A DNA stretch of 64,000 nt from Oerskovia douganii (GTDB lineage Bacteria; Actinomycetota; Actinomycetes; Actinomycetales; Cellulomonadaceae): the NCBI RefSeq assembly GCF_015142735.1, contig NZ_JACSPN010000001.1, positions 1 through 64,000 on the forward strand, given 5' to 3'. This document shows, in pieces, positions 42,344-51,596 of this stretch (its first letter is position 1; every line of letters begins with the position of its first letter). The notes below the pieces were generated by a model that saw nothing but the letters and a program-made list of their open reading frames with translations, made no database searches and was not told the origin of the DNA. The position numbers and the translations under genes were made by a program.

Positions 42344-44163
42344 GAGAGCCTCCCGTCGGTGCGTGCGGCCGTGTCGGGGGTCGTGGACCGCAGGGACAGC
42401 CGGGCCACGAGCTCGGGCACCGACAGCGGTACGGGCTCCAGCCCGAGGGCCGCCCCGAGCTGGACGACCTGTGGCGGGACGAGCCGGGCCTGGCGCAGGA
42501 GGTCCTGGCGCGAGAAGAGGGTCCGGGGATCGGTGTCGGCGATGACCCGCCCCTGGTCGAGGACGATCACCCGGTCCGCCCACTCGGCGACCAGGTGCAT
42601 GTCGTGGGTCGCGATCACGGTGCACCGGATGTGCTCGGCAAGCGCCGCGAGCATGTCGATCACGTCGTCGCGGCTGCGCAGGTCGAGGCTCGACGTGGGT
42701 TCGTCGAGCAGCAGCAGGCGGGGCCGCATCGCGAGCCCGACGGCGAGCGTCGCCCGCCGTTGCTGGCCGCCGGACAGCAGCCGCCCGTCCCGGTCGGCGA
42801 GCGAGGTCAGGTCGACGCGGTCGAGCACCTCGGTCACGAGAGACGCCGTGCCGGGCACCCGTCGTCCGGCGGGGTGCATCGCGACGTCTGCCCGGACGGA
42901 GTCCTTGAGGAACATCTCCTCGGGGCGCTGGCACAGGTAGCAGACCGTGTCGGCGAGCTCGGCGGCCGAGACGGTCCGGGTGTCGGTCCCGTCGACGCTC
43001 ACGCTGCCCGCGTCGGGCACGTCGAGGCCGGACAGGAGCTTGAGGAGGGTCGACTTCCCGGCACCGTTCGAGCCCACGAGCGCCACGCGCTCGCCCTCGT
43101 GCAGGTCCAGGTCGAGCCCGTCGATCACGACCGACCGGGGACCGGCGAGCGTGCGGTAGGCACGGGTGACCCGCTCGACGCGGGCGATGACGGGGCCGCG
43201 GTGCACGGCCGTCGCGACCGGGGCGCTGGTGCTCGGGTCGTCGGCCACCAGGCCGTCTGCCCCGGCGCTGTCCGTCGCCGCGCCCCCGACCGGGCCCTGC
43301 CCCAGCCCCGTCGCCGCCGGGCCGGCGAGCCGCCGGTCCCGCAGCCACCCGATCGCCGCGGGGACGGTCGAGGGCACCGGGCCGTGCGGCTCGAACGCCC
43401 GGGCGACCGCGGTGACCTGCGGGACCGGGATGTTCGCGGCCTCGAGGTCCTCGGTCCGCGCCAGGGCCTCGGCCACGGGCAGGTGCCAGCGGGGGAGCCC
43501 GTCGGCCATGAGGACCACCGACCGGGCGTAGCGGGCCACGAACTCGGCGTGGTGCTCGACCACGACGATCGTGATGCCGAGCTCCCGGTTGAGCGCCGAC
43601 AGGTGCTCGTAGATCTCCTGGGCGCGGTGCGGGTCCACCTCGGCCACGGGCTCGTCGACCACGAGCACCGAGGGGGTCAGCGCGATCGCCCCCGCGATGG
43701 CCGTGAGGTGCTGCTGGCCCCCGGAGAGCTGCCAGGTGAACCGGTCGGCCAGCGACGTGATGTCGAGGGTCTCGAGCGCGGTCGTGGTGCGTTCCTCCCA
43801 GTCGGCCAGGCCGAAGTTCACGGGGGCGAACGAGACGTCGTCGCGCACCGTGGGGCGCACGAGCTGGTTGCCGAAGTCCTGGAAGACGTACCCGACGCTG
43901 TGCGAGAGCTCGGCGACCCCTACCTCTGCCGTGTCCTGGCCCAGGACGCGGACCGAGCCCGCGAGGTCGCCCGACCAGAAGTGCGGGACCAGGCCGTTGA
44001 ACGTCTTGCACAGCGTGGTCTTGCCGGACCCGTTGCCGCCGACCACGGCGACGAAGTCGCCCGCCTCGATCCGCAGGTCGACCCCGCGCAGCGTGTCCTC
44101 GTCGGCGCCCGGGTAGCGGAACGTGAGCCCGCGGACCTCGATCGCGATGGCCGGCGCGGGCAT
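42340..44163 (-). CDS. ECF transporter double ATPase (two ABC domains in one chain)
   Basis: This 607-residue protein has two nucleotide-binding domains. Domain 1 (about 5-230) has Walker A GGNGSGKTTL, signature LSGGQQHLTAIAGAI and Walker B VLVVDEPVAEVD. Domain 2 (about 345-560) has GSNGAGKSTLLKLL, LLSGGQQRRATLAVGL and LLLLDEPTSSLD. Both sites look competent. It combines the EcfA and EcfA' subunits that are often separate. Its ATG shares one base with the stop of the S-component gene. Confidence 0.9.
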   Translation of the reverse strand: MPAPAIAIEVRGLTFRYPGADEDTLRGVDLRIEAGDFVAVVGGNGSGKTTLCKTFNGLVPHFWSGDLAGSVRVLGQDTAEVGVAELSHSVGYVFQDFGNQLVRPTVRDDVSFAPVNFGLADWEERTTTALETLDITSLADRFTWQLSGGQQHLTAIAGAIALTPSVLVVDEPVAEVDPHRAQEIYEHLSALNRELGITIVVVEHHAEFVARYARSVVLMADGLPRWHLPVAEALARTEDLEAANIPVPQVTAVARAFEPHGPVPSTVPAAIGWLRDRRLAGPAATGLGQGPVGGAATDSAGADGLVADDPSTSAPVATAVHRGPVIARVERVTRAYRTLAGPRSVVIDGLDLDLHEGERVALVGSNGAGKSTLLKLLSGLDVPDAGSVSVDGTDTRTVSAAELADTVCYLCQRPEEMFLKDSVRADVAMHPAGRRVPGTASLVTEVLDRVDLTSLADRDGRLLSGGQQRRATLAVGLAMRPRLLLLDEPTSSLDLRSRDDVIDMLAALAEHIRCTVIATHDMHLVAEWADRVIVLDQGRVIADTDPRTLFSRQDLLRQARLVPPQVVQLGAALGLEPVPLSVPELVARLSLRSTTPDTAARTDGRLS

Positions 44164-45203
44164 CAGGCCTCGCCCCGGTCCGCTGCCTGCTGCTGCGAGG
44201 ACGGGGTGAGCGGTGCACCCGCGTCGCGGCGCCGTCGGGCTCGCAGGACCGCGACCAGCACGCACGCCCCGGCGACCGCGAGCGCGGCCACCGTCAGCGC
44301 GACCCAGAGGTAGGCCGTGCCGTACTCGTCGACGAAGTCGGGCTGGAACGCGCCCAGCGTCATGAGGCCGCCCTCGCGGCCCACGAACTCCTCCCACTGC
44401 GAGACCACGCCGATCGCCACGGCCCCGAGCAGGGCCAGGAGACCGACGAGCCAGAACGGCGTGCCGCGCGGCCCGACGAGCCGCGGCGGGTTCTGGGGGT
44501 CGCGCGGGCGCAGGCCCATGAGCGGCTCGATCTTCCCGTAGAGGCGCGGAGCGAGCCACAGGGCCGGCAGGGCGCCGAACAGGACGCCCGTGACGAGCAG
44601 CGCCATGACGAGCTCGATCGACTCGGACACCAGCACCGCCTGGAACAACCCGTTCGACTCCTGGAGCGTCTCCGGGTCGATCCCGATCCCGACCTTGGCG
44701 AGGTCGATGAGCCCCGAGGAGACCTTGTCGATCGAGACCAGGGCGAGCGCCGCCGCGACGAGCTGGCGACGGTTGCGCGGGTCGCGCACGATGCAGCCCG
44801 CGACGTAGATGCCCAGCAGGAGCTGGAGGAAGCCCTCGAGCTCGCCCAGGCCGCCGAAGTCGCCGAGCAGCATGTCGGAGAAGACCATCTCACCGAGCGG
44901 TGCGCCGATCGCGACCCACAGCGGGCAGAACAGGGCGGCGAGGACCACGGGGATGAACGCGAAGTACGCGACCTCGAGCTCGAACGGGCCGACCTCGATG
45001 CTCGGCACGATCCCGGTGACGATGTCGGAGACCCCGAACAGCGTCATCGAGAGCACGAGGATCATGAGCTTCTGGGAGCTGCTGATGCCGTCCGGGTCGT
45101 GCAGGCGGCGGCGCAGGGCGCTCACGGGGGCCGCCGGCCTCCGGGAGGACGAGGGGGGCGGGGACTGACGGGCCGGGGCGGTGGAGCTCGCGGAGCCGTT
45201 CAT
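44163..45203 (-). CDS. ECF transporter substrate-binding (S) component, substrate unknown
   Basis: This 346-residue protein starts at the ATG at 45203 behind GGAAGGCACACC. A disordered Ser/Pro head is followed by hydrophobic helices typical of S components (LMILVLSMTLFGVSDIVTGIVPSI, AYFAFIPVVLAALFCPLWVAIGAPLGEMVFSDML). It carries an additional C-terminal pair of helices beyond the usual six. No vitamin riboswitch is visible upstream, so the substrate cannot be named. The operon order is S, double ATPase, T. Confidence 0.8.
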   Translation of the reverse strand: MNGSASSTAPARQSPPPSSSRRPAAPVSALRRRLHDPDGISSSQKLMILVLSMTLFGVSDIVTGIVPSIEVGPFELEVAYFAFIPVVLAALFCPLWVAIGAPLGEMVFSDMLLGDFGGLGELEGFLQLLLGIYVAGCIVRDPRNRRQLVAAALALVSIDKVSSGLIDLAKVGIGIDPETLQESNGLFQAVLVSESIELVMALLVTGVLFGALPALWLAPRLYGKIEPLMGLRPRDPQNPPRLVGPRGTPFWLVGLLALLGAVAIGVVSQWEEFVGREGGLMTLGAFQPDFVDEYGTAYLWVALTVAALAVAGACVLVAVLRARRRRDAGAPLTPSSQQQAADRGEA

Positions 45204-45280
45204 GGTGTGCCTTCCTGGGGCGGTCGGTGCTGCGGTGGGTGACAGGTCGTGCGGTGAGGGGAAGGGCCTGGGCTGCCGGG

Positions 45281-47119
45281 TCAGCGGCCGTGCCGCGCGG
45301 GCGCCGCAGGCACAGCGGGCGCCCACAGCGTCAGGAGGTCCCCGACCTCGGCGATCACGTGGTCGGGCCGGAGGGCGCCGTCGGCCGCGTCGAGGGTCGC
45401 GTCGCTGCTCGACCCGCCGCGCACGAGCACGACGGTCCCGACGCCCGCACCCCGCGCGGCCAGGACGTCACGGTGGGGCTTGTCCCCGACGAACCACGCG
45501 GACCGGGGGTCGGCGTCGAGCGCAGTCAGGGCCGTGCGGGCCGTGACCGGGTCGGGCTTGCGGTGGCCGAGCTCGTCCGAGTAGACGTGCACGCCCACGA
45601 GGTGGTCGATCCCGAACGCCTCGAGCTCCTCGCGGACCGCTCGTCCGCAGACCGTGTTGGACACGATCGCGACGGGGACCCCACCGGCGCGCGCGGCCTC
45701 GAGCACGTCGCGCACCCCCGGGCGCAGGGTCGGCAGGCTCTTGGAGCGTGCGTACTCGAGGATCAGCGCGTACGCCTCGGCGCGCAGCCAGTCCTCGATC
45801 CCGTCCCCGAGGTGGGCGAGGGCCGGGCCGACCAGCTCGACCCAGAAGGTCGTCGCGTCGATCTCCTCGACGTCCTCGACGAACCCGGCTGCGGGGTCCG
45901 CGGGAGTGCCCGCGGCGGGTGCCCCCTCGTGCCGGTCCTTCCAGGCGCGGTGGCGCACGCGCGCCCCGGCCACGGCCTCGACCGCCTCCTCGGGCGAGAG
46001 CGTGTACCCCGCGACGGCGAGCCGCTGCGAGAGGTGACGGCCGAACGCGAGGCGCGCCGCGTCGTCGGGCACCGAGGTCACGACGACGCCGCCGTGGTCG
46101 AGCAGGAGCGCCGACGGGCGTCCCGCGGGCGCAGGCACCGCGGGCCGTGCGCTCGGCGTGCGCGTCTCGGCCCCCGTCGCCCCCGCCGCGTCGAGGGTGC
46201 TGGTGGGCGCGACGGGCACCGACGCCCGCAGCAGGTCACCGATGCCCTCGGGGGTGTCGAGCACGGCGTCGGCCGTGTCGGTCACGGGGTAGGGCGGGAC
46301 GTCGCTGTGGTGGCGCGTGAGGATCACGGCCCCCACGCCGGCGCGACGTCCGGCGACGACGTCGCGGTCGAGCGTGTCGCCCACGTACCAGGTCCGCCCG
46401 GGCGTCGTCCCGAGCGCACGCGCGGCCATCGTGATGATGCCCGGGTGCGGCTTGCGGAGGCCGACCTCGTCCGAGTAGACCTGCACGCCGAACGCCTCGT
46501 CGAGGCCGTGCGCGGCCAGCAGCGTGCGGTGCGCGCGGCCCGAGTGGGCGTTGGACACGATCCCGACCGTGACGCCGAGCTCGGTCGCGGTCGCGAGCAG
46601 CTCGGGGATCCCGGGGCGCACGGAGTGCTCGCTCAGGGTCGCGGTCAGCCGCGCCAGGAGCGTGCCCGCGCTGCCCGCGAGGACCTCGCGCTCGGCCGGT
46701 GGGAGGGGGGAGGCGAGGAAGTCGTGCCAGATCGTCCGGTGGTCCAGCTCGAGCGGTGCGAGGCGGCGGCTCGACGCGTTCTTCCAGTCCTTGAGGGCCT
46801 TGACGCCCCCGCGCAGCACGGGCTCGAGCGACTCGGGTGAGCGACGGTGGCCCGCGCGGCCGAGCACCTCGCTGAGGTGGGCCGCGAGCTCGCCGTAGCC
46901 CTCGGGGCGCTTGGTCGTCTGGAAGATCACGCCGCCGAAGTCGAGGAGCAGCGCGTCGGGCCGCACGCCCAGGCCGGGCGACGGGCGTCGGTCCGTCCCG
47001 CCGACCTCGACGGTCGGGAGCGTGGGCAGGGGGGCGTCGGCCGGGGCGTCGGTTGCGGCGGAGGGGACGGCGGAGGCGCCGGCGAGGGGCACGGGGCGAG
47101 GCAGGTCGGTCGTGGTCAC
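45281..47119 (-). CDS. Tandem double-HAD hydrolase
   Basis: This 612-residue protein has two complete HAD domains. Domain 1 (about 50-290) has DALLLDFGGVIF, VGIVSNAHSGR, GLRKPHPGI and YVGDTLDRDVVAG. Domain 2 (about 330-600) has SALLLDHGGVVV, VAIVSNTVCGR, GHRKPDPV and FVGDKPHRDVLAA. In both, the second Asp of DxD is Gly (DxGGV), as in one branch of HAD-IA phosphatases. Internal duplication of the whole protein is evident. It is divergent from a LacI regulator with a shared operator-like palindrome, so regulation by that protein is plausible. The substrate is unknown, probably a phosphorylated metabolite. Confidence 0.82.
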   Translation of the reverse strand: MTTTDLPRPVPLAGASAVPSAATDAPADAPLPTLPTVEVGGTDRRPSPGLGVRPDALLLDFGGVIFQTTKRPEGYGELAAHLSEVLGRAGHRRSPESLEPVLRGGVKALKDWKNASSRRLAPLELDHRTIWHDFLASPLPPAEREVLAGSAGTLLARLTATLSEHSVRPGIPELLATATELGVTVGIVSNAHSGRAHRTLLAAHGLDEAFGVQVYSDEVGLRKPHPGIITMAARALGTTPGRTWYVGDTLDRDVVAGRRAGVGAVILTRHHSDVPPYPVTDTADAVLDTPEGIGDLLRASVPVAPTSTLDAAGATGAETRTPSARPAVPAPAGRPSALLLDHGGVVVTSVPDDAARLAFGRHLSQRLAVAGYTLSPEEAVEAVAGARVRHRAWKDRHEGAPAAGTPADPAAGFVEDVEEIDATTFWVELVGPALAHLGDGIEDWLRAEAYALILEYARSKSLPTLRPGVRDVLEAARAGGVPVAIVSNTVCGRAVREELEAFGIDHLVGVHVYSDELGHRKPDPVTARTALTALDADPRSAWFVGDKPHRDVLAARGAGVGTVVLVRGGSSSDATLDAADGALRPDHVIAEVGDLLTLWAPAVPAAPARHGR

Positions 47120-47194
47120 AGTGGGACCGTAGGTACGGGGAGCGACGGCCCGGCGTCCCCCGGGTGTCCGGCGGGCGAACGCCGACCGAACATA

Positions 47195-47206
47195 TGGAAC
47201 GTTCCA
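47195..47206. promoter_or_regulatory. LacI-type operator TGGAACGTTCCA
   Basis: A perfect 12-bp palindrome with the central CG step typical of LacI-family operators lies 33 bp before the lacI start and 76 bp before the double-HAD gene in the divergent gap. Autoregulation and control of the HAD gene are the simplest readings. Confidence 0.65.
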
Positions 47207-47238
47207 GACCAGGGCGGTCCGGAGGGGAGAATGGACCG

Positions 47239-48228
47239 GTGAACCCCCGCCCGACCCTCCTCGACGTCGCCGCCCACGCAGGCGTCTCCAAGTCGCTCGT
47301 CTCGCTCGCCCTGCGCGGCGACCCGGGCGTGAGCGAGCGCACGCGCGAACGCATCCGGCGTGCGGCCGACGACCTCGGCTACCGCTCCAACGCCCTCGCG
47401 CGCAGCCTCAAGCAGGGCCGCACGATGCTCCTCGGGGCCGTCCTGTCGAGCCTCGACAACCCGTACCACACCGAGATCGTCACGGGCGTCGAGGAGGCCG
47501 CCCGCGAGGCGGGCTTCTCGGTGCTCCTCGTCCACGGGTCCCGCGACCGTGGGCACCTCGCGGGCCACCTCGACACGCTGCTGAGCCTCAACGTCGACGG
47601 GCTCGTGGTGATCAGCTCCTGGCTCGAGGAGGAGCACCTGCGCGCCGCCGCCCGCCGCGCACCCGTCGTGATGGTCGGGCGACCGCTGGGCGCGGTCGAC
47701 GGCGTCGACACCGTGACCAACGACGACGCGCGGGGCGCGGCGCTCGCGGTCGACCACCTCGTGGGCCTCGGGCGCTCGCGGATCGCGCACGTGAGCGGGA
47801 GCGCCCGCCCCGCGGGCCTCGCACGGAGGGCCGGGTACGAGGCCGCCATGCGGCGCCACGGCCTGACCGAGGAGATCCGTGTCGTCGGCCCCGGCGTGCC
47901 GGTCGCGGACCTGGTCGAGGACGGCTACCGGGGAGTGTTCGCGCGCAACGACGTCGAGGCGTTCGACCTGCTGGACCACGCGCACGACCGGGGCCTGTGC
48001 GTGCCGCAGGACCTCGCGGTCGTCGGGTACGACGACTCGGCGCTCGCCCGGCGGGCCCGCCCCCGCCTCACGAGCGTCCACCAGCCGCGGGGGCGCATGG
48101 GGGAGCTCGCGGTCGAGCTGCTGCTCGAACGGCTGGGCGGTCGGGGCGAGGACCGGCACGAGGTGCTCGCCCCGCGCCTCGTGGTGCGCGGGTCGACCGT
48201 GCCGGGAGAGTCCCCGTCGGAGCGGTGA
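47239..48228 (+). CDS. LacI-family transcriptional regulator
   Basis: This 329-residue protein has the LacI headpiece at the N-terminus (TLLDVAAHAGVSKSLVSLALRG, hinge LARSLKQGRT) and a periplasmic-binding-protein-like effector domain (GAVLSSLDNPYHTEIVTGVEEAA, VVGYDDSALARRARPRLTSVHQPRG). The effector would be a sugar or related molecule. The start is the GTG at 47239; an ATG eight bases earlier is out of frame and closed after three codons. Confidence 0.9.
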   Translation: MNPRPTLLDVAAHAGVSKSLVSLALRGDPGVSERTRERIRRAADDLGYRSNALARSLKQGRTMLLGAVLSSLDNPYHTEIVTGVEEAAREAGFSVLLVHGSRDRGHLAGHLDTLLSLNVDGLVVISSWLEEEHLRAAARRAPVVMVGRPLGAVDGVDTVTNDDARGAALAVDHLVGLGRSRIAHVSGSARPAGLARRAGYEAAMRRHGLTEEIRVVGPGVPVADLVEDGYRGVFARNDVEAFDLLDHAHDRGLCVPQDLAVVGYDDSALARRARPRLTSVHQPRGRMGELAVELLLERLGGRGEDRHEVLAPRLVVRGSTVPGESPSER

Positions 48229-48250
48229 CCCGGAGGTCCTCGACGGAGGC

Positions 48251-48970
48251 TCAGCGCCAGTGCTCGAGCAGCCGCGCCGTGGTCTCCGTCGCCCGGTCGA
48301 GGACGTCCTCGGTCCCGTAGGACGCTGCGGACAGCAGGGACGCGTCGATGAAGTGCCCCAGGAGGTCGACGTCGGTGACGTGCTCGTAGCCGCTCGCCTC
48401 GAGGACCGTCCTCAGGGCGGCGAGGAGGCGGGGTCGGGACGCTCGCAGGATGGGGCGCAGCGCGGGGTCGCGCATGGCGGTGAGCATCGGGTCGAGGCGG
48501 ACGTCGACGACCGAGTCGTCGACGGTGGGCGCGTAGAACGTCTCGATGAGCAGGCGGGCGGTCGTGGTCGTCCCGCGGTCCCGTCGCACGAGGGTCTCGG
48601 CACGCTCGGTCGCGGCCGTGCAGCGCAGGTCCTCGGCGGCCTCGACGGCGGCCTTGACGAGCGAGGAGCTCGACGGGAAGTAGTACGAGGCCGATCCCTG
48701 AGGCACGCCCGAGGCCCGGGCGACCCGCCGGTGCGTGACCGCGCCGAACCCCTCGGAGATGAGCAGCCTGGCGGCAGCGTTGATCATGGCGCGCTGCCGG
48801 TCGTTGCTGCGCGTCTGGACGGGGGTCCGTGCGTCGTTGCTGCGCGGCCGCGCGCCGGGCGCGACCCGCCCGACCGTCCGGGTGGGCGCCGGTGGGGCCG
48901 TCCCGCCGGGGGACGGGTCGTCGTCGATGCGTGATTGTCCCCGGTGCGGGTCCCCCTGTGTCGCGTCCAC
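48251..48970 (-). CDS. TetR-family transcriptional regulator
   Basis: This 239-residue protein has a roughly 55-residue basic/disordered N-terminus, then the DNA-binding domain (RQRAMINAAARLLISEGFGAVTHRRVARASGVPQGSASYYFPSSSSL) and a helical C-terminal domain. The long N-terminus may be partly artefactual; a start nearer residue 50 would give a standard length. A palindrome lies upstream at 49029. Confidence 0.85.
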   Translation of the reverse strand: MDATQGDPHRGQSRIDDDPSPGGTAPPAPTRTVGRVAPGARPRSNDARTPVQTRSNDRQRAMINAAARLLISEGFGAVTHRRVARASGVPQGSASYYFPSSSSLVKAAVEAAEDLRCTAATERAETLVRRDRGTTTTARLLIETFYAPTVDDSVVDVRLDPMLTAMRDPALRPILRASRPRLLAALRTVLEASGYEHVTDVDLLGHFIDASLLSAASYGTEDVLDRATETTARLLEHWR

Positions 48971-49028
48971 GTGACCATCCTAGGGAGAAAAGGCGCAATC
49001 CGGTACGGCAGCGCACCAGCAGTAATTG

Positions 49029-49040
49029 ATACGCCCGTAT
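49029..49040. promoter_or_regulatory. Palindrome ATACG-CC-CGTAT, candidate TetR operator
   Basis: A perfect 12-bp inverted repeat sits in the 260-bp gap between the TetR gene and the divergent lipoprotein gene, in an AT-rich patch (TAATTGATACG...GTATGGTTATC) likely to hold promoter elements. Confidence 0.45.
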
Positions 49041-49230
49041 GGTTATCGGCGAGGACCGGGGTCGGGCCCGCTGCCTCACGACTCGTGGCCCCCGATGGTC
49101 GTGGTCGTCTTCATGTCCGGCCTCATCGCGCTCGGCCGTCACGCACACCGGGCTCGTCGTGGACACCATGGGCCGACCTCCGGTGGGCGGGGAGTTTCGG
49201 CGCACGGGCCCGAGCCCGCATCATGGAGGC

Positions 49231-49809
49231 ATGAGTACCTCGTTCTTGCGCCCGACGGCGGCGCTCGCCGTCGTCGGACTCCTCGCCCTGGGAGCATGCT
49301 CGGACGGAGGCGGCGCCGCGACCCCCGCCTCGTCCCCGACGACCACCCAGAGCACCGCCGACGCCGGCACGGACAGCGCCGCGGTCGACGCCGCGACCGA
49401 CGCCGCCTCGGCCGCCGACGCGGAGGCTGCGGCAGCGGCCGCGGAGGGGGCCGAGCCGGACCCCGCGGTCGACACGTCGTTCTGCGCGGAGGTCGAGGCG
49501 GCCTGGGCGGCAGCCAACACCGCGCAGGTCTCGATGAGCGTCGACCACCCGCGGACCCTCGTCACGGGCTTCGAGAACGCCCGCGTCGCGCTCACGAGCG
49601 TCGAGCCGCCCGCGGACGTCGCGGCCGACTGGAAGACCGTGACGTCGTACGTCTCGACGGCCGCCACGGCTCTCGCGAAGGCCGACAGCGACTCCCCGAA
49701 GGAGATCGTCAAGGCCCTCGACGACGCCGGCAAGGACCTGGACACCGACGCGATGACGGCCGCGTCGGCGCGTGTGACGGAGTACCTGGACACCACCTGC
49801 GGAGGGTGA
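49231..49809 (+). CDS. Secreted Ala-rich lipoprotein of unknown function
   Basis: This 192-residue protein has a lipobox in ALAVVGLLALGAC, then a disordered Ala/Asp/Thr stretch (about 25-80) and a small helical domain (FCAEVEAAWAAANTAQ, VAADWKTVTSYVSTAATALAKAD) with one Cys near each end (SFCAEV, DTTCGG) that may pair. No enzyme motif is present. GGAGG lies unusually close to the ATG at 49231. Confidence 0.65.
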   Translation: MSTSFLRPTAALAVVGLLALGACSDGGGAATPASSPTTTQSTADAGTDSAAVDAATDAASAADAEAAAAAAEGAEPDPAVDTSFCAEVEAAWAAANTAQVSMSVDHPRTLVTGFENARVALTSVEPPADVAADWKTVTSYVSTAATALAKADSDSPKEIVKALDDAGKDLDTDAMTAASARVTEYLDTTCGG

Positions 49810-49862
49810 CCCGAGCCGGCCCGGCGTGGGGCGCGTGAGCAGGGTCGGGGGAGGATGGTCGT

Positions 49863-51443
49863 ATGCCCCTCGGTGAACCCACGATCGACCCACGCCTCCT
49901 GCCGCTCCTGCGCGACGACCTCGCGGCCGCCTCCTACACGGTCGACGGGGTCGAGGACTTCCTCGGCCCGCTCGCGTCCGCGGCCCTGCACCGTGAGCAG
50001 GCCGTGCCTGCGCTGCGTGTCGCCCGGGCTGCGCTCGACGACGCGACGGGAGCGACGCCGTCGGGCAGGAGGGAGCCTCGCGCGGTGCTCACCGCGCTCT
50101 TCCTGCTGGGCCTCGCGGTCCGCCGCGCGGACCTCGACGCAGCCCTGCCCGGGGTGGGGACGGACGGCGCGGCGCGCCTCGGCCTCGTCGCTGCGGCGGG
50201 CGCCGGGCCCGACGACGGCGTCCGCGCCCTGCTCGACCTGCGCCCCTACGCCGCGGCCGACGCGGCCGGACCGGTCGAGTGGTGGCTGGCCTCCGACCTG
50301 GGCGAGCTCGCGACCGGACGACGCCTCGCAGGAGACCACGTGCTGGGGGCCGGCGGGGCCTCGATCACGCTCGCACAGGTGACCATGCGCACTCCCGTGG
50401 GGCGGGTGCTCGACCTCGGGACCGGCTGCGGCATCCAGGCGCTGCACGCGTCGCGGCACGCGCGGTCGGTCGTCGCGACCGACATCTCCCGGCGTGCGCT
50501 GCGGTTCGCCGAGTTCAACGCGGCCCTCGACGGGGTGAGCCTGGACCTGCGCGAGGGCTCGATGCTCGACCCCGTCGCGGGCGAGCAGTTCGACCTCGTG
50601 GTCTCCAACCCGCCGTTCGTCATCACGCCGCGCGCCGCCGGGGCGGGGACCATCCCCGAGTACGAGTACCGCGACGGCGGCCGTGCGGGCGACGACCTGG
50701 TGCGCGACCTGGTGCTGGGCGTCGGGGACGTGCTCGCACCGGGTGGCGTCGCGCAGATGCTCGGCAACTGGGAGCACCGGCGCGGCGAGCCGTGGACCGA
50801 GCGCGTCGGGGCGTGGCTCGACGAGGCCGGGCTCGACGGGTGGGTCGTCCAGCGCGAGGTCCTCGACCCGGCCGAGTACGCCGAGACGTGGATCCGCGAC
50901 GGCGGCACGACGCCCGAGCGTGAGCCCGCCGCGTGGGCAGCGTCGTACGAGGCGTGGCTCGACGACTTCGCGACGCGCGACGTCGAGGCCGTGGGGTTCG
51001 GGATCGTGACGCTCCGCAAGCCCGCCGATGGCCACGGCGTGAGCCTGCGCCGCCTCGAGGAGCACACGGGGTCGGTGCGCCAGCCGCTCGGCGGGCACCT
51101 CGCGGCCTCGCTCGCCGCGCACGACTGGCTCGAGGCCCGCGACGACGCCGCGCTCGCGTCGTCCCGGCTGTCCGTGGCGCCCGACGTGACCGAGGAGCGG
51201 TACCTGACGCCCGGCGCCGAGGACCCGAACGTCGTCATCGTGCGGCAGGGAGACGGCCTGGGGCGTGGGCTCCAGGCGTCGACCGGGCTGGCCGCGCTCG
51301 TGGGCGCGAGCGACGGCGAGCTGACCGTGGGCCAGCTGATCGGGGCGATCGCGTCCCTGTTCGAGGTGCCGGTCGGGGACCTCGCGGGCGAGCTGCTGCC
51401 TGCGGTGCGGGGCCTCGTACGGGACGGGTTCCTGGTGCCTTGA
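49863..51443 (+). CDS. Large class I methyltransferase (PrmC-like core, actinobacterial family)
   Basis: This 526-residue protein has an N-terminal winged-helix-like region (about 1-130), a SAM-binding core with VLDLGTGCGIQALHASRHA and the VVSNPPFVITPR catalytic motif of N-methyltransferases acting on Gln, Asn or adenine, and a C-terminal 150-residue domain. The same architecture is widespread and uncharacterised in actinobacteria. It is followed by a palindromic repeat. Confidence 0.82.
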   Translation: MPLGEPTIDPRLLPLLRDDLAAASYTVDGVEDFLGPLASAALHREQAVPALRVARAALDDATGATPSGRREPRAVLTALFLLGLAVRRADLDAALPGVGTDGAARLGLVAAAGAGPDDGVRALLDLRPYAAADAAGPVEWWLASDLGELATGRRLAGDHVLGAGGASITLAQVTMRTPVGRVLDLGTGCGIQALHASRHARSVVATDISRRALRFAEFNAALDGVSLDLREGSMLDPVAGEQFDLVVSNPPFVITPRAAGAGTIPEYEYRDGGRAGDDLVRDLVLGVGDVLAPGGVAQMLGNWEHRRGEPWTERVGAWLDEAGLDGWVVQREVLDPAEYAETWIRDGGTTPEREPAAWAASYEAWLDDFATRDVEAVGFGIVTLRKPADGHGVSLRRLEEHTGSVRQPLGGHLAASLAAHDWLEARDDAALASSRLSVAPDVTEERYLTPGAEDPNVVIVRQGDGLGRGLQASTGLAALVGASDGELTVGQLIGAIASLFEVPVGDLAGELLPAVRGLVRDGFLVP

Positions 51444-51463
51444 GCCTCTCCGCCGCGAGGTGC

Positions 51464-51546
51464 CGAGCACGGGGTTGAGGTCGTCATCCGGGTGATGGCG
51501 GCCTCAACCCCGTGCTCGACCGCGCGGAACCCCGTGCTCGACCGCG
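51464..51546 (+). repeat. Intergenic palindromic repeat, copy 1
   Basis: Arms at 51464-51487 and 51495-51518 pair over 24 bases with two G-U wobbles around a 7-base loop. A tail follows in which AACCCCGTGCTCGACCGCG recurs (51506-51524 and 51528-51546). The repeat begins 20 bp after the methyltransferase stop and could terminate its transcript. It is nearly identical to the copy at 52054. Confidence 0.8.
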
Positions 51547-51596
51547 GCGACCGGAATGGCCGTGCGCCGGTCGCCGGGCCTGCCTAGGTTGAGCCC

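Noticed and set aside
45204-45280. Possible riboswitch in front of the ECF transporter S gene
   Set aside because: Only 77 bp are available, and no TPP, cobalamin or FMN core motif is present.
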